This document shows positions 1 to 6,628 of a DNA stretch of 12,899 bases, in pieces. A model generated the notes under the pieces. The model was not told where the DNA came from. It ran no database searches and worked only from the letters and a program-made list of their open reading frames with translations. The stretch covers positions 1 to 12,899 of the forward strand of contig CADAPN010000099.1 of the NCBI GenBank assembly GCA_902789835.1. The letters run 5' to 3'. This DNA comes from Oscillospiraceae bacterium. Its GTDB lineage: Bacteria > Bacillota_A > Clostridia > Oscillospirales > Oscillospiraceae. Position numbers and translations under genes: made by a program. Numbering within the stretch: position 1 is the first letter of the stretch; every line of letters begins with the position of its first letter.

Positions 1-69
1 AGTGCGGAGATTTGAACTCCGGGCCTCTTGGTCCCGAACCAAGCGCGCTACCAGCTGCGCTACACCCCG
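1..69 (-). tRNA. tRNA-Pro, anticodon CGG (3' end cut by window edge)
   Basis: Read on the minus strand, the sequence folds as a standard cloverleaf. The 5' acceptor strand is CGGGGTG, the D stem is GCGC/GCGC, the anticodon stem is CTTGG/CCAAG with loop TTCGGGA, the variable loop has 5 nt, and the T stem is CGGAG/CTCCG with loop TTCAAAT. The loop places anticodon CGG (plus-strand 34-36), which decodes proline codon CCG. Only CACT of the 3' acceptor strand lies in the window, so about three bases plus the discriminator fall beyond the left edge. CACT pairs with the last four bases of the 5' strand through one G-U pair. CCA encoding cannot be judged. Confidence 0.96.
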
Positions 70-81
70 TCAAGCTCTGTT

Positions 82-109
82 ATTATACTCCTTTTTGCCC
101 ATTTGTCAA
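82..109 (-). promoter_or_regulatory. Promoter of tRNA-Pro
   Basis: On the minus strand a perfect -35 TTGACA (plus 104-109) and a perfect -10 TATAAT (plus 82-87) are separated by 16 bp. The expected start of transcription is only about 6 nt before the tRNA 5' end at 69, as is usual for a stable-RNA promoter. It points away from lon, so the two genes are divergent. Confidence 0.9.
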
Positions 110-130
110 GCACTATTTCCTTCTTTTTCC

Positions 131-159
131 TGCACAAAACCGACGATAGGAAATATAAT
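131..159 (+). promoter_or_regulatory. Candidate lon promoter
   Basis: TGCACA (131-136, 4 of 6 matches to the -35 consensus), a 17-bp spacer and a perfect TATAAT (154-159) would give a leader of about 100 nt before the lon start at 268. The stretch 150-240 is strikingly AT-rich compared with the genes. A second, weaker -10-like TATACT sits at 222-227 with no convincing -35. Which one is used cannot be settled by eye. Confidence 0.45.
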
Positions 160-267
160 TTACAAAAAGATTTATATAAAACAATTAACAATATATTCAT
201 GAAAGACCGGAATGACCTGAGTATACTGTAAACTAATAAAACCAACCTACTATGGAGGAAGATTAAT

Positions 268-2592
268 ATGACAGTTATTCCGGTATATGAAAAGCTGATT
301 GCGCCGGATTCGGATGTGTATTTTCGCAGGGATCAGTTCCGCTACCTCGCCGGGAATGTGGGCATTGATGAGAAGGTCATTCTGCTTGTTTCCCGGGAGG
401 ACCAGAGCAAGGCCGAACGGACGGAGGAGAGCTTCTATCCGATCGGACTGCTGGGAACCGTCTCGGAGATCAGCAATGACGGCTATGCGGTGGTGCATGC
501 CACGGCAAGGGTGAACATCGAAAGCGTCGTGATCAACCGCGACCGCTCAATCTCCCTGATGACGAGCCGCCGGACGGATATCCAGGACATGGCCGAGGAA
601 GTGGCGGAAGAGAAGCTTCACCAGGCGAAAGAGGCCGTGAAGGAGTTTTCCCAGGGGTATCAGTGGGGCGCTGCTGCGGCGGCCTATGTGGAACACATGG
701 ACTCGCTCGGGACCCTGGCGGGAATGCTCTCCATCTGGATGAAGGCGAGCAATGAGGAATACTATGAGATCCTGGCGGAGGACAGCGCCCTGCGCCGGGC
801 AGAGCTGATGGAGAAGCTGATCTACGAGTTCCTCGAGGTGACCAAGGTCACGAATGACGCAAACTCCGCCCACCAGAAGGAATATCAGGACATTTATAAG
901 GAATCCGCCATCAAGAAGCAGTTGGAGTACCTGCAGCGCGAGCTGGATGAGATGCATCCGGAGCAGGTTTCCGATGTCCGGAAGTTCGAGATGAAGATCG
1001 AGGAATCCGGCATGAACGAGACCGCCCGGGCGGAGGCGACCAAGGTGCTCAACCGCCTGAAGCAGGAGGGAAACAAGTCGCCGGAGTACGGCATGCTCTA
1101 TGACTATCTGGACTTTGTCACTTCGCTGAACTGGAAGAAGACCGAGCCCGAGATCATCGACTTGGACGAGGCACGGGAAGTCCTGGAAGCGGACCACTAC
1201 GGCCTGAAGAAGGTCAAGCGCCGCGTGATCGAACAGATTGCGGTCATGAACCTCAAGCGGGAGCAGTCGGGTTCGATTCTGCTCTTCGTGGGCGCGCCTG
1301 GCACCGGCAAGACCAGCATCGGCCGAAGCATCGCAAAGGCCCTGAAGCGGGAATATGTCCGCGTGAGTCTGGGCGGCGTCCGGGACGAAGCGGACATCCG
1401 CGGCCACCGGCGGACCTACATCGGCGCGATGCCGGGCAGAATCATGGACGGCATCCAGAAAAGCGGCGCGTCGAACCCGGTCGTGGTCCTGGACGAAGTG
1501 GACAAGCTCTCTGCGTCCTATAACGGCGACCCGGCCAGCGCCCTGCTGGAGGTCCTGGACCCGGAGCAGAATGACACGTTTACGGATCACTACATGAACG
1601 TGCCTTACGATCTGTCGGATGTGCTGTTCATCTGCACGGCGAACACGACCGACACGATTCCCGAGCCGCTTCTGAACCGCATGGAGGTTATACAGTTCGA
1701 CGGCTATACCCCCATCGAGAAGCTCTCCATCGCGCGGGAGCATCTGCTGCCTTCGGCGATGAAGGCCATGGGCATCGGACCGGGGCAGATTGAGATCTCC
1801 GACGAGGTGATCAACACCCTGATCTCCGACTACACCCGCGAGGCCGGTGTGCGCGGACTGCGCAAGCGGATCGACACCCTCTGCCGCAGTGCCGCGGTGG
1901 CACTGGCAGGGAAGGATCAGACGGTCTTTTCCGTGACGCCGGAGCAGCTTCGGGACGATTTGGATATGCGTCCGGTCCGGCACAGCCATGTCCCGGAGAA
2001 ACAGAAGCCGGGCGTGGTGACGGGCCTGGCCTGGACCAGTGTCGGCGGGGAGATCCTGTACATCGAATCGCTGTTCACCAAAGGCAGCGGACGCATCCAG
2101 ACCACGGGAAAGCTTGGCGATGTCATGAAGGAATCCGCCCTGATCGCCGTGAGCCTGGTGAAGAGCCTGTTCCCGGAGAAGGCCAAGCTCTTCAAGGACA
2201 ACGACCTGCATATCCATGTGCCGGAGGGGGCGGTGCCCAAGGACGGTCCGTCCGCCGGCGTCACGATGACGACGGCCATCGCCTCGCTGGTGAGCGGTGT
2301 TGCCTTCCCGGCCGACTGGGCCATGACGGGCGAAGTATCGCTGCGCGGCGCGGTGACGGCCATCGGCGGACTCCCGGAAAAGCTGCTGGCGGCACACCGG
2401 GCCGGCGTGAAGAAGGTCTTTATTCCGGCGGAGAACGTGGAAGACCTGCGGGATGTCCCGGATGAAGTCAAAAACGCAATTGAGATCGTTCCGGTCTCCG
2501 AGGTGACGGAGCTCCTGACACTGGCGGGAATCCTGCCGAAGCACAGAACGAAAAAAGCCGAGACGGAGCAGCCGGAACTGGTTGCGGTCTGA
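268..2592 (+). CDS. lon: ATP-dependent Lon protease (endopeptidase La)
   Basis: Cytosolic AAA+ serine protease that unfolds and degrades damaged and short-lived regulatory proteins. The product has 774 residues, the usual LonA length. An N-terminal substrate-binding domain (about 1-200) leads through a charged helical segment to the AAA+ module. Walker A is GAPGTGKT (342-349) and Walker B is VVVLDEVDK with Asp409-Glu410. The protease domain has the catalytic Ser in PKDGPSAG (Ser662) and Lys in GGLPEKLLAA (Lys705). The 43-residue spacing equals that of E. coli Ser679/Lys722, so activity is expected. The ATG at 268 is fixed by GGAGGA at 254-259. The Walker A reads GAPGTGKT where most Lons have GPPGVGKT, and the N-terminal domain is divergent; both still fit the family. 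It appears to be a single-gene unit ending at the hairpin at 2653-2700. Confidence 0.97.
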   Translation: MTVIPVYEKLIAPDSDVYFRRDQFRYLAGNVGIDEKVILLVSREDQSKAERTEESFYPIGLLGTVSEISNDGYAVVHATARVNIESVVINRDRSISLMTSRRTDIQDMAEEVAEEKLHQAKEAVKEFSQGYQWGAAAAAYVEHMDSLGTLAGMLSIWMKASNEEYYEILAEDSALRRAELMEKLIYEFLEVTKVTNDANSAHQKEYQDIYKESAIKKQLEYLQRELDEMHPEQVSDVRKFEMKIEESGMNETARAEATKVLNRLKQEGNKSPEYGMLYDYLDFVTSLNWKKTEPEIIDLDEAREVLEADHYGLKKVKRRVIEQIAVMNLKREQSGSILLFVGAPGTGKTSIGRSIAKALKREYVRVSLGGVRDEADIRGHRRTYIGAMPGRIMDGIQKSGASNPVVVLDEVDKLSASYNGDPASALLEVLDPEQNDTFTDHYMNVPYDLSDVLFICTANTTDTIPEPLLNRMEVIQFDGYTPIEKLSIAREHLLPSAMKAMGIGPGQIEISDEVINTLISDYTREAGVRGLRKRIDTLCRSAAVALAGKDQTVFSVTPEQLRDDLDMRPVRHSHVPEKQKPGVVTGLAWTSVGGEILYIESLFTKGSGRIQTTGKLGDVMKESALIAVSLVKSLFPEKAKLFKDNDLHIHVPEGAVPKDGPSAGVTMTTAIASLVSGVAFPADWAMTGEVSLRGAVTAIGGLPEKLLAAHRAGVKKVFIPAENVEDLRDVPDEVKNAIEIVPVSEVTELLTLAGILPKHRTKKAETEQPELVAV

Positions 2593-2652
2593 AACGGCGA
2601 AGAGCGTCCGGCACGGAACGGAATGAATTAATATAAGTGAAAAAACCAATAG

Positions 2653-2700
2653 AAACAGGAGGGAAGGTATGCTTCGAGGAGCGTACCTTCCCTCCTGTTT
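2653..2700 (+). terminator. Long hairpin after lon, probable terminator
   Basis: Two 20-nt arms (2653-2672 and 2681-2700) pair completely apart from one G-T wobble, around an 8-nt loop. It lies 60 bp past the lon stop. On the plus strand only TTT closes the stem and no U-tract follows. On the minus strand the stem is followed by a T-rich run (plus 2640-2652). It is most simply the end of the lon transcript, but the U-tract is weak in the lon direction. The left arm contains AGGAGGG and the right arm its complement. Confidence 0.7.
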
Positions 2701-2753
2701 CGGGCACCGGCCGGGAAAAGAACGAAAATAGAGAAACAGATGTGAACTTTTTA

Positions 2754-2781
2754 TTGATTTTTTATGAAGGATTGGTATAAT
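2754..2781 (+). promoter_or_regulatory. Promoter of the NSS transporter gene
   Basis: TTGATT (2754-2759), a 16-bp spacer and a perfect TATAAT (2776-2781), with an extended -10 TG at 2773-2774. The expected leader is about 38 nt. A 5-bp inverted repeat TTGGT/ACCAA (2772-2776 and 2785-2789) straddles the -10; it could be an operator but is too short to assert. Confidence 0.85.
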
Positions 2782-2825
2782 AAAACCAAACTGATCATAA
2801 CGGTCAAAAGAAAGGATGTGCGATT

Positions 2826-4166
2826 ATGAATCAGGAAAGAGAAAAACTCGGCAGCCGTCTTGGCTTCCTTCTGCTCAGCGCGGGCTGTGCGATCGGCTGC
2901 GGAAACGTATGGAAGTTCCCGTGGATGACCGGTCAGTACGGCGGCGGCGGTTTTGTGCTGGTTTATGTACTTTGCCTGCTGTTGCTCGGTCTGCCGGCGA
3001 TGACCATGGAATTTGCCATGGGAAGGGCCTCCCAGGCAAGCCCGGTCCGGATGTATCATAAGCTGGAAAAGCCGGGGCAGAAGTGGCATATCCACGGATA
3101 TCTTGCCCTGGTCGGAAACCTTGCCCTGATGGCGTTCTATACGGTTGTGACCGGCTGGATGATGTACTACTTTGTGCAGTTTCTCACCGGCAGGAGCGCG
3201 GACCTCGGCTTCGTCGGCATGATTACGAATCCCGGGGTCAACGTGATCTATCTTGCCATCGCGGTGGTGCTTGGCTTCGGCGTGCTGAGCTTTGACCTGC
3301 AGGGCGGCCTGGAGCGGGTGACCAAGTACATGATGGTGGCGCTTTTCGCGCTGATGCTGATTCTCGCGGTACACAGCGGCATGCTGTCGGGTGCCAAAGA
3401 AGGCCTGAAGTTCTATCTGGTGCCGGACTTCTCGAAGATTACGGGCTCGGTGATTGTGGCGGCGATGAACCAGGCGTTCTTCACGCTGAGCATCGGCATC
3501 GGCTCCATGGCGATCTTTGGAAGCTACATCGGCAAGGATCACTCCCTGATGGGCGAGTCGGTCAACGTGATTATCCTCGACACCTTCGTCGCGATCATGG
3601 CGGGCTTCATCATGTTCCCGGCTTGCTTCACCTACGGGATCGAAGTGAACGCCGGACCGTCGCTGCTGTTTGACACGATGGCGACCGTGTTCAACAACAT
3701 GTCGGGCGGACGCATCTGGGGCAGCCTGTTCTTCCTGTTCATGGTTTTTGCGGCCTTCTCAACGGAGCTCGCGGTATTTGAAAACATCCTCGCCTGCGTG
3801 CGCGAGCTCACCGGCTGGAGCCGCCCGAAGGGCTGCATCGTCTGCGGCATCGGAATCTTCCTTCTTGCCCTGACGACGGCGCTTGGCTACAGCGTGTTCC
3901 ACTTCCAGCCTTTTGCGGAAGGCTCTGCCTGGCTGGACTTCTGGGATTTCATTGTCAGCACCAATCTGCTTCCTCTGGGCGCGTTTATCTTCTCGATCTT
4001 CTGCTGCTACGGATGCGGCTGGGGCTGGGATAACTTCGTGGCCGAAGCCAACGCCGGCAAGGGCCTGAAGGTGCAGAACTGGATGAAGCCGATCTTCAAG
4101 TATTTCGTTCCGGTCTGTGTGATCGTGCTGTACATTTACGGGCTTGCGACCTTCGGGTGGAAGTAA
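2826..4166 (+). CDS. Sodium-dependent NSS-family (LeuT-fold) amino acid transporter
   Basis: Integral membrane symporter of the neurotransmitter:sodium symporter family, expected to import an amino acid or related amine with Na+. The 446 residues fit the short bacterial branch. I count 11 hydrophobic helices by eye (for example 12-33, 38-61 and a last one running to the end), so the twelfth helix of LeuT is absent, as in Tyt1. Helix 1 carries the unwound-region signature AGCAIGCGNVWKFP (19-32). Ala22 and Asn27 fall at the same numbers as the LeuT sodium ligands, while the LeuT gate residue Arg30 is Lys here. The start ATG follows AAAGG (2811-2815) and the sequence ends GLATFGWK. It has its own promoter and terminator, so it is monocistronic. 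The substrate cannot be read from sequence; aromatic or branched amino acids are common in this group (family knowledge). Confidence 0.93.
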   Translation: MNQEREKLGSRLGFLLLSAGCAIGCGNVWKFPWMTGQYGGGGFVLVYVLCLLLLGLPAMTMEFAMGRASQASPVRMYHKLEKPGQKWHIHGYLALVGNLALMAFYTVVTGWMMYYFVQFLTGRSADLGFVGMITNPGVNVIYLAIAVVLGFGVLSFDLQGGLERVTKYMMVALFALMLILAVHSGMLSGAKEGLKFYLVPDFSKITGSVIVAAMNQAFFTLSIGIGSMAIFGSYIGKDHSLMGESVNVIILDTFVAIMAGFIMFPACFTYGIEVNAGPSLLFDTMATVFNNMSGGRIWGSLFFLFMVFAAFSTELAVFENILACVRELTGWSRPKGCIVCGIGIFLLALTTALGYSVFHFQPFAEGSAWLDFWDFIVSTNLLPLGAFIFSIFCCYGCGWGWDNFVAEANAGKGLKVQNWMKPIFKYFVPVCVIVLYIYGLATFGWK

Positions 4167-4182
4167 CAAGTTAATGGGAAAG

Positions 4183-4213
4183 CAAAACTCCCCGCCTCCG
4201 GCGGGGAGTTTTG
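4183..4213 (+). terminator. Intrinsic terminator of the NSS transporter gene
   Basis: A perfect 14-bp stem, CAAAACTCCCCGCC (4183-4196) against GGCGGGGAGTTTTG (4200-4213), with a 3-nt loop. The T-run is part of the stem. It lies 16 bp after the stop codon. Because the A-run on the left arm mirrors the T-run, it could also stop minus-strand transcripts coming from rsmG. Confidence 0.92.
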
Positions 4214-4222
4214 GACAAAAGA

Positions 4223-4268
4223 GGCCTGGCTGCCCTCGGGTGGAAGGGAAACAGGCTGATCGGGATAT
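4223..4268 (+). pseudogene. Remnant of a second copy of the NSS transporter 3' end
   Basis: Read in the right frame, 4223-4246 encodes GLAALGWK, matching the intact transporter C-terminus GLATFGWK (4140-4163) in 6 of 8 residues. The differing codons show mostly third-base or conservative changes, and the 11 bases TCGGGTGGAAG (4153-4163 and 4236-4246) are identical. The frame stays open to a TGA at 4266-4268. A hairpin almost identical to the transporter's own terminator follows at 4277-4297, as in the parent. Upstream, homology stops at the first terminator. I infer a tandem duplication, or the last scrap of a paralogous transporter gene. There is no sign that it is translated. Confidence 0.6.
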
Positions 4269-4276
4269 GAGTGAAA

Positions 4277-4302
4277 CTCCCCGCCTTTGGCGGGGAGCTT
4301 TT
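4277..4302. terminator. Second, duplicated terminator hairpin at the end of rsmG
   Basis: The 9-bp stem CTCCCCGCC/GGCGGGGAG (4277-4285 and 4289-4297) has the same arms as the terminator at 4183-4213, with loop TTT instead of TCC. On the plus strand it is followed by CTTTT. On the minus strand it begins 6 bp after the rsmG stop codon and is followed by TTTC, so it probably serves rsmG. The shared arms fit the duplication of the transporter's tail. Confidence 0.75.
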
Positions 4303-4303
4303 G

Positions 4304-5017
4304 TTACAGAGGCTGTTTTTTGATCTGGGCAAAGCGGCGGGGATACTTCGGCGGGGTCGAACGGAGCTTCTTCGAAACGACCAGCGTCCTTGCGGCATCC
4401 AGGCCCGGAACGCTGTAATGCAGGACCGAGGGCTCCGCCCCACCGAGAAGGCGTAGGGCGCTGCGGCTCTCCGAGAGCTCTTCATCCGCCGCGGGACCTT
4501 TCATCGCAAGGAAGCTTCCGCCCACCGCGACAAAGGGCAGGCAAAGCTCGGAAAGAATGCTCAGTCGGGCGACCGCGCGGGAGACCACAAGATCATAGCG
4601 TTCCCGCATCTCCGGCGGGGCTTCTTCCGCGCGAAGATGAAGACAGGTCACGTCCCTGAGATCCAGCGCCGCACAGACCTCCTGCTGGAACTGTACCCGC
4701 TTCTGGGTGCTGTCCAGAAGGGTGAGAGAGAGATCGGGGCAGAGAAGCTTCAGCACCAGCCCGGGGAAGCCCGCACCGCTGCCGACGTCCAGAACCCGCT
4801 TTCCCGCAAAGGATACCTGGGGCAGGACCGCCGCGCAGTCCAGCATATGGAGCCGCGCGACATCCGCTTCACCGCTGATGGCGGTGAGATTCATCTGCTG
4901 GCTGCGCTCCGAGAGCAGGGTATAGAAAAGGCGGAAGCGGCGCAGGGTGTCGTCCGTATAGGGAAGGCAGAGCGCGGTGAGTCCTTCCGCCAGGATTGCT
5001 TCGAGTTGATCGGCCAT
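4304..5017 (-). CDS. rsmG: 16S rRNA (guanine-N7) methyltransferase RsmG (GidB)
   Basis: SAM-dependent enzyme that methylates N7 of G527 in the 530 loop of 16S rRNA. The 237 residues match the family. The conserved NLTAIS (43-48) precedes the SAM-binding motif LDVGSGAGFPG (76-86), and the SRAVARL block and FLAMKG strand follow in the usual order. The frame is open further upstream to 5377, but the start at 5017 is preferred. It is preceded by GGAGG (plus 5022-5026), begins MADQLEAI as expected for the family, and lies downstream of a clear promoter whose -10 would be inside any longer version. In many Firmicutes rsmG sits in the mnmE-mnmG cluster near oriC; here it is divergent from trmB, and mnmE lies 3.4 kb away in the opposite orientation. 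Confidence 0.95.
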   Translation of the reverse strand: MADQLEAILAEGLTALCLPYTDDTLRRFRLFYTLLSERSQQMNLTAISGEADVARLHMLDCAAVLPQVSFAGKRVLDVGSGAGFPGLVLKLLCPDLSLTLLDSTQKRVQFQQEVCAALDLRDVTCLHLRAEEAPPEMRERYDLVVSRAVARLSILSELCLPFVAVGGSFLAMKGPAADEELSESRSALRLLGGAEPSVLHYSVPGLDAARTLVVSKKLRSTPPKYPRRFAQIKKQPL

Positions 5018-5063
5018 GGAGACCTCCGGCAAAGTGGATTTCAAGTGGAATAACGCTGCGGGT

Positions 5064-5092
5064 ATCATAGCACGTTTTCGGCCTTTTGTGAA
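5064..5092 (-). promoter_or_regulatory. Promoter of rsmG
   Basis: On the minus strand TTCACA (plus 5087-5092), a 17-bp spacer and TATGAT (plus 5064-5069). It gives a leader of about 40 nt before the rsmG start at 5017 and rules out the longer upstream start codons. Confidence 0.8.
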
Positions 5093-5099
5093 GTGAAGC

Positions 5100-5128
5100 T
5101 TGATGTTTTTCAAAAGCTGTGATATGCT
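5100..5128 (+). promoter_or_regulatory. Promoter of the trmB-xth-dus operon
   Basis: TTGATG (5100-5105), a 17-bp spacer and TATGCT (5123-5128), with transcription expected near 5135, just before the trmB ribosome site. Its -35 is 7 bp from the -35 of the divergent rsmG promoter. Confidence 0.75.
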
Positions 5129-5156
5129 TCGCGGGAAAGGTGTGAGGGAATTGAGA

Positions 5157-5873
5157 ATGCGAAAGCGCCACAATCTGGAACCGAGGATGGAGCGCTGCAA
5201 AGAATACCTTGTGACAGAACCGGAAGCCCGGAAAGGAACCTGGCGGACAGAGGGACGGGGCCTGAATCTGGAGATCGGCTGCGGAAAGGGAAGCTTTACC
5301 TGCGCCCTGGCCGCATCGGAGCCGGAGCAGGATCTCATTGCCATCGAGAAGGTGCCGGACGCGATGATCCTGGCCATGGAGCGGGCGCAGACCGCGGGAC
5401 TCCGGAATGTCTGTTTCCTGGATTATGACGCGGCGAAGCTGCGGGAGATTTTTATGCCGGAAGAACTGGACCGGATCTATATCAACTTCTGTGACCCCTG
5501 GCCGAAGAGCCGGGATGCGAAGTTCCGGCTTACCGCGCCCTCCTTCCTGCGGATTTATGCGGATCTGCTGCCGCTCGGCGGGGAGATCCGCTTCAAGACG
5601 GACAACAGCGCGCTTTTCGAGTGGTCGGTGCAGCAGCTGGAGCAGGAGGGCTGGACCCTTCGGACGCTGACGCGGGACCTGCACGCCGAGGGGGTTCAGG
5701 GAATCCTGACCGACTATGAGCGCCGGTTTATGGAGGAAGGCGTCCCGATCAAGATGCTTGTCGCGGTGCGGGGCGAGAAGACCCTGGACGGACGGGCCGG
5801 AGAGCCGCCGCGCCTGCGCGATGCGGCGCTGGCGGATGCGAGAGGAAACCGGGAGGAGGAAGAAAAGCTGTGA
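5157..5873 (+). CDS. trmB: tRNA (guanine46-N7)-methyltransferase TrmB
   Basis: Makes m7G46 in the tRNA variable loop using SAM. The 238-residue product has the family's ordered motifs: start MRKRHN, SAM loop LEIGCGKGSF with GCGKG at 41-45, acidic Glu in IAIEKVPDA, the hallmark DPWPK at 113-117 followed by RLT, and the later KTDN block. An in-frame ATG at 5100 lies in the -35 hexamer of the promoter and cannot be the start. ATG 5157 is preceded by GAGGG (5144-5148) with 8-nt spacing. It is the first gene of an operon: its TGA overlaps the GTG of xth by 2 bases (GTGA), which suggests translational coupling. INFCDPWPK has Cys where the family often has Ser or Pro, a minor variation. Confidence 0.95.
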   Translation: MRKRHNLEPRMERCKEYLVTEPEARKGTWRTEGRGLNLEIGCGKGSFTCALAASEPEQDLIAIEKVPDAMILAMERAQTAGLRNVCFLDYDAAKLREIFMPEELDRIYINFCDPWPKSRDAKFRLTAPSFLRIYADLLPLGGEIRFKTDNSALFEWSVQQLEQEGWTLRTLTRDLHAEGVQGILTDYERRFMEEGVPIKMLVAVRGEKTLDGRAGEPPRLRDAALADARGNREEEEKL

Positions 5874-6628
5874 CAAGATATATCTCATGGAACGTGAACG
5901 GACTTCGGGCCGTGCAGAAAAAGGGCTTTACGGAGAGCGTGCTGCCGCTGGAGGCGGACTGCATCTGCCTGCAGGAGACCAAGCTGCAGGAGGGCCAGAC
6001 GGATCTGACGCTGCCGGGTTATGAGAGCTACTGGAGCTACGCCGAGAAGAAAGGCTACTCCGGCACGGCGATTTTTACGAGAAAGAAACCGCTTTCGGTC
6101 CGGTATAATCTCGGAATTCCGGAGCACGACACCGAAGGCCGGGCCGTGACACTGGAGTTTGAAGACCATTTTCTGGTCTGCGTGTACACGCCCAACGCCC
6201 AGGACGGCCTGAAACGCATCGACTACCGCATGCGCTGGGAGGACGACTTCCGGGCTTATCTCTGTGAACTGGACCGGGTGAAGCCGGTCATTGCCTGCGG
6301 GGATATGAACGTGGCGCATGAAGAAATTGACCTGAAAAACCCGAAGACCAATGTGGGCAATCCGGGCTTCTCGGATGAAGAGCGCGGCAAATTTACCGAG
6401 CTTCTGAACGCCGGGTTCACCGACAGCTTCCGCTGGCTGTATCCGGATCGCGCGGACGCCTATTCCTGGTGGAGCTACCGGGCGAAAGCCAGAGAGCGGA
6501 ACGTGGGCTGGCGCATCGACTATTTCGTTATTTCCGACCGCCTGAGAGACCGCGTACAGGGGGCCTATATTTTTCCGGAGATTCAGGGCTCGGACCATTG
6601 CCCGGTCGGCCTGGATCTGAAGCCATGA
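5870..6628 (+). CDS. xth: Exodeoxyribonuclease III / AP endonuclease
   Basis: Base-excision repair enzyme of the exonuclease III (ExoA/Xth) family. It cleaves 5' to abasic sites and has 3'-5' exonuclease and 3'-phosphatase activity. The 252 residues match ExoA length. Metal and catalytic residues are all present: Asn8 in WNVNGLRA, Glu36 in LQETK, Tyr in VYTPNAQ, Asp145 and Asn147 in GDMNVAH, and Asp242-His243 in GSDHCP. The start is a GTG at 5870 behind a strong GGAGGAGG (5852-5859), overlapping the trmB stop. The 3' end overlaps the ATG of dus (ATGA), so the three genes should be translated as one coupled operon. No lesion is seen. Confidence 0.96.
   Translation: MTRYISWNVNGLRAVQKKGFTESVLPLEADCICLQETKLQEGQTDLTLPGYESYWSYAEKKGYSGTAIFTRKKPLSVRYNLGIPEHDTEGRAVTLEFEDHFLVCVYTPNAQDGLKRIDYRMRWEDDFRAYLCELDRVKPVIACGDMNVAHEEIDLKNPKTNVGNPGFSDEERGKFTELLNAGFTDSFRWLYPDRADAYSWWSYRAKARERNVGWRIDYFVISDRLRDRVQGAYIFPEIQGSDHCPVGLDLKP

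Noticed and set aside
202..217. Direct repeat AAAGACC-GG-AATGACC upstream of lon, considered as a CtsR operator
   Set aside because: CtsR sites are tandem GGTCAAA heptads with a 3-bp spacer. Here only GACC is shared and the spacer is 2 bp.
547..2649. A 700-codon open frame on the minus strand opposite lon
   Set aside because: It lies entirely antisense to an intact Lon gene with all catalytic motifs, has no ribosome site and an arginine/histidine-rich, family-less product. It is a GC-bias shadow.
4183..4302. The paired similar hairpins as a CRISPR or dispersed repeat array
   Set aside because: There are only two copies, each at the end of a gene with terminator features, and the accompanying coding similarity points to duplication of a gene end.
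5083..5092. TTGTGAAG near the rsmG promoter as a Rex site
   Set aside because: Only one half-site is present. No inverted TTCACAA follows at the right distance, and TTCACA is explained as the rsmG -35 box.
5100..5156. Longer trmB starting at ATG 5100
   Set aside because: That ATG lies in the -35 hexamer of the trmB promoter, the extra residues do not resemble the family, and the ATG at 5157 has a good ribosome site.
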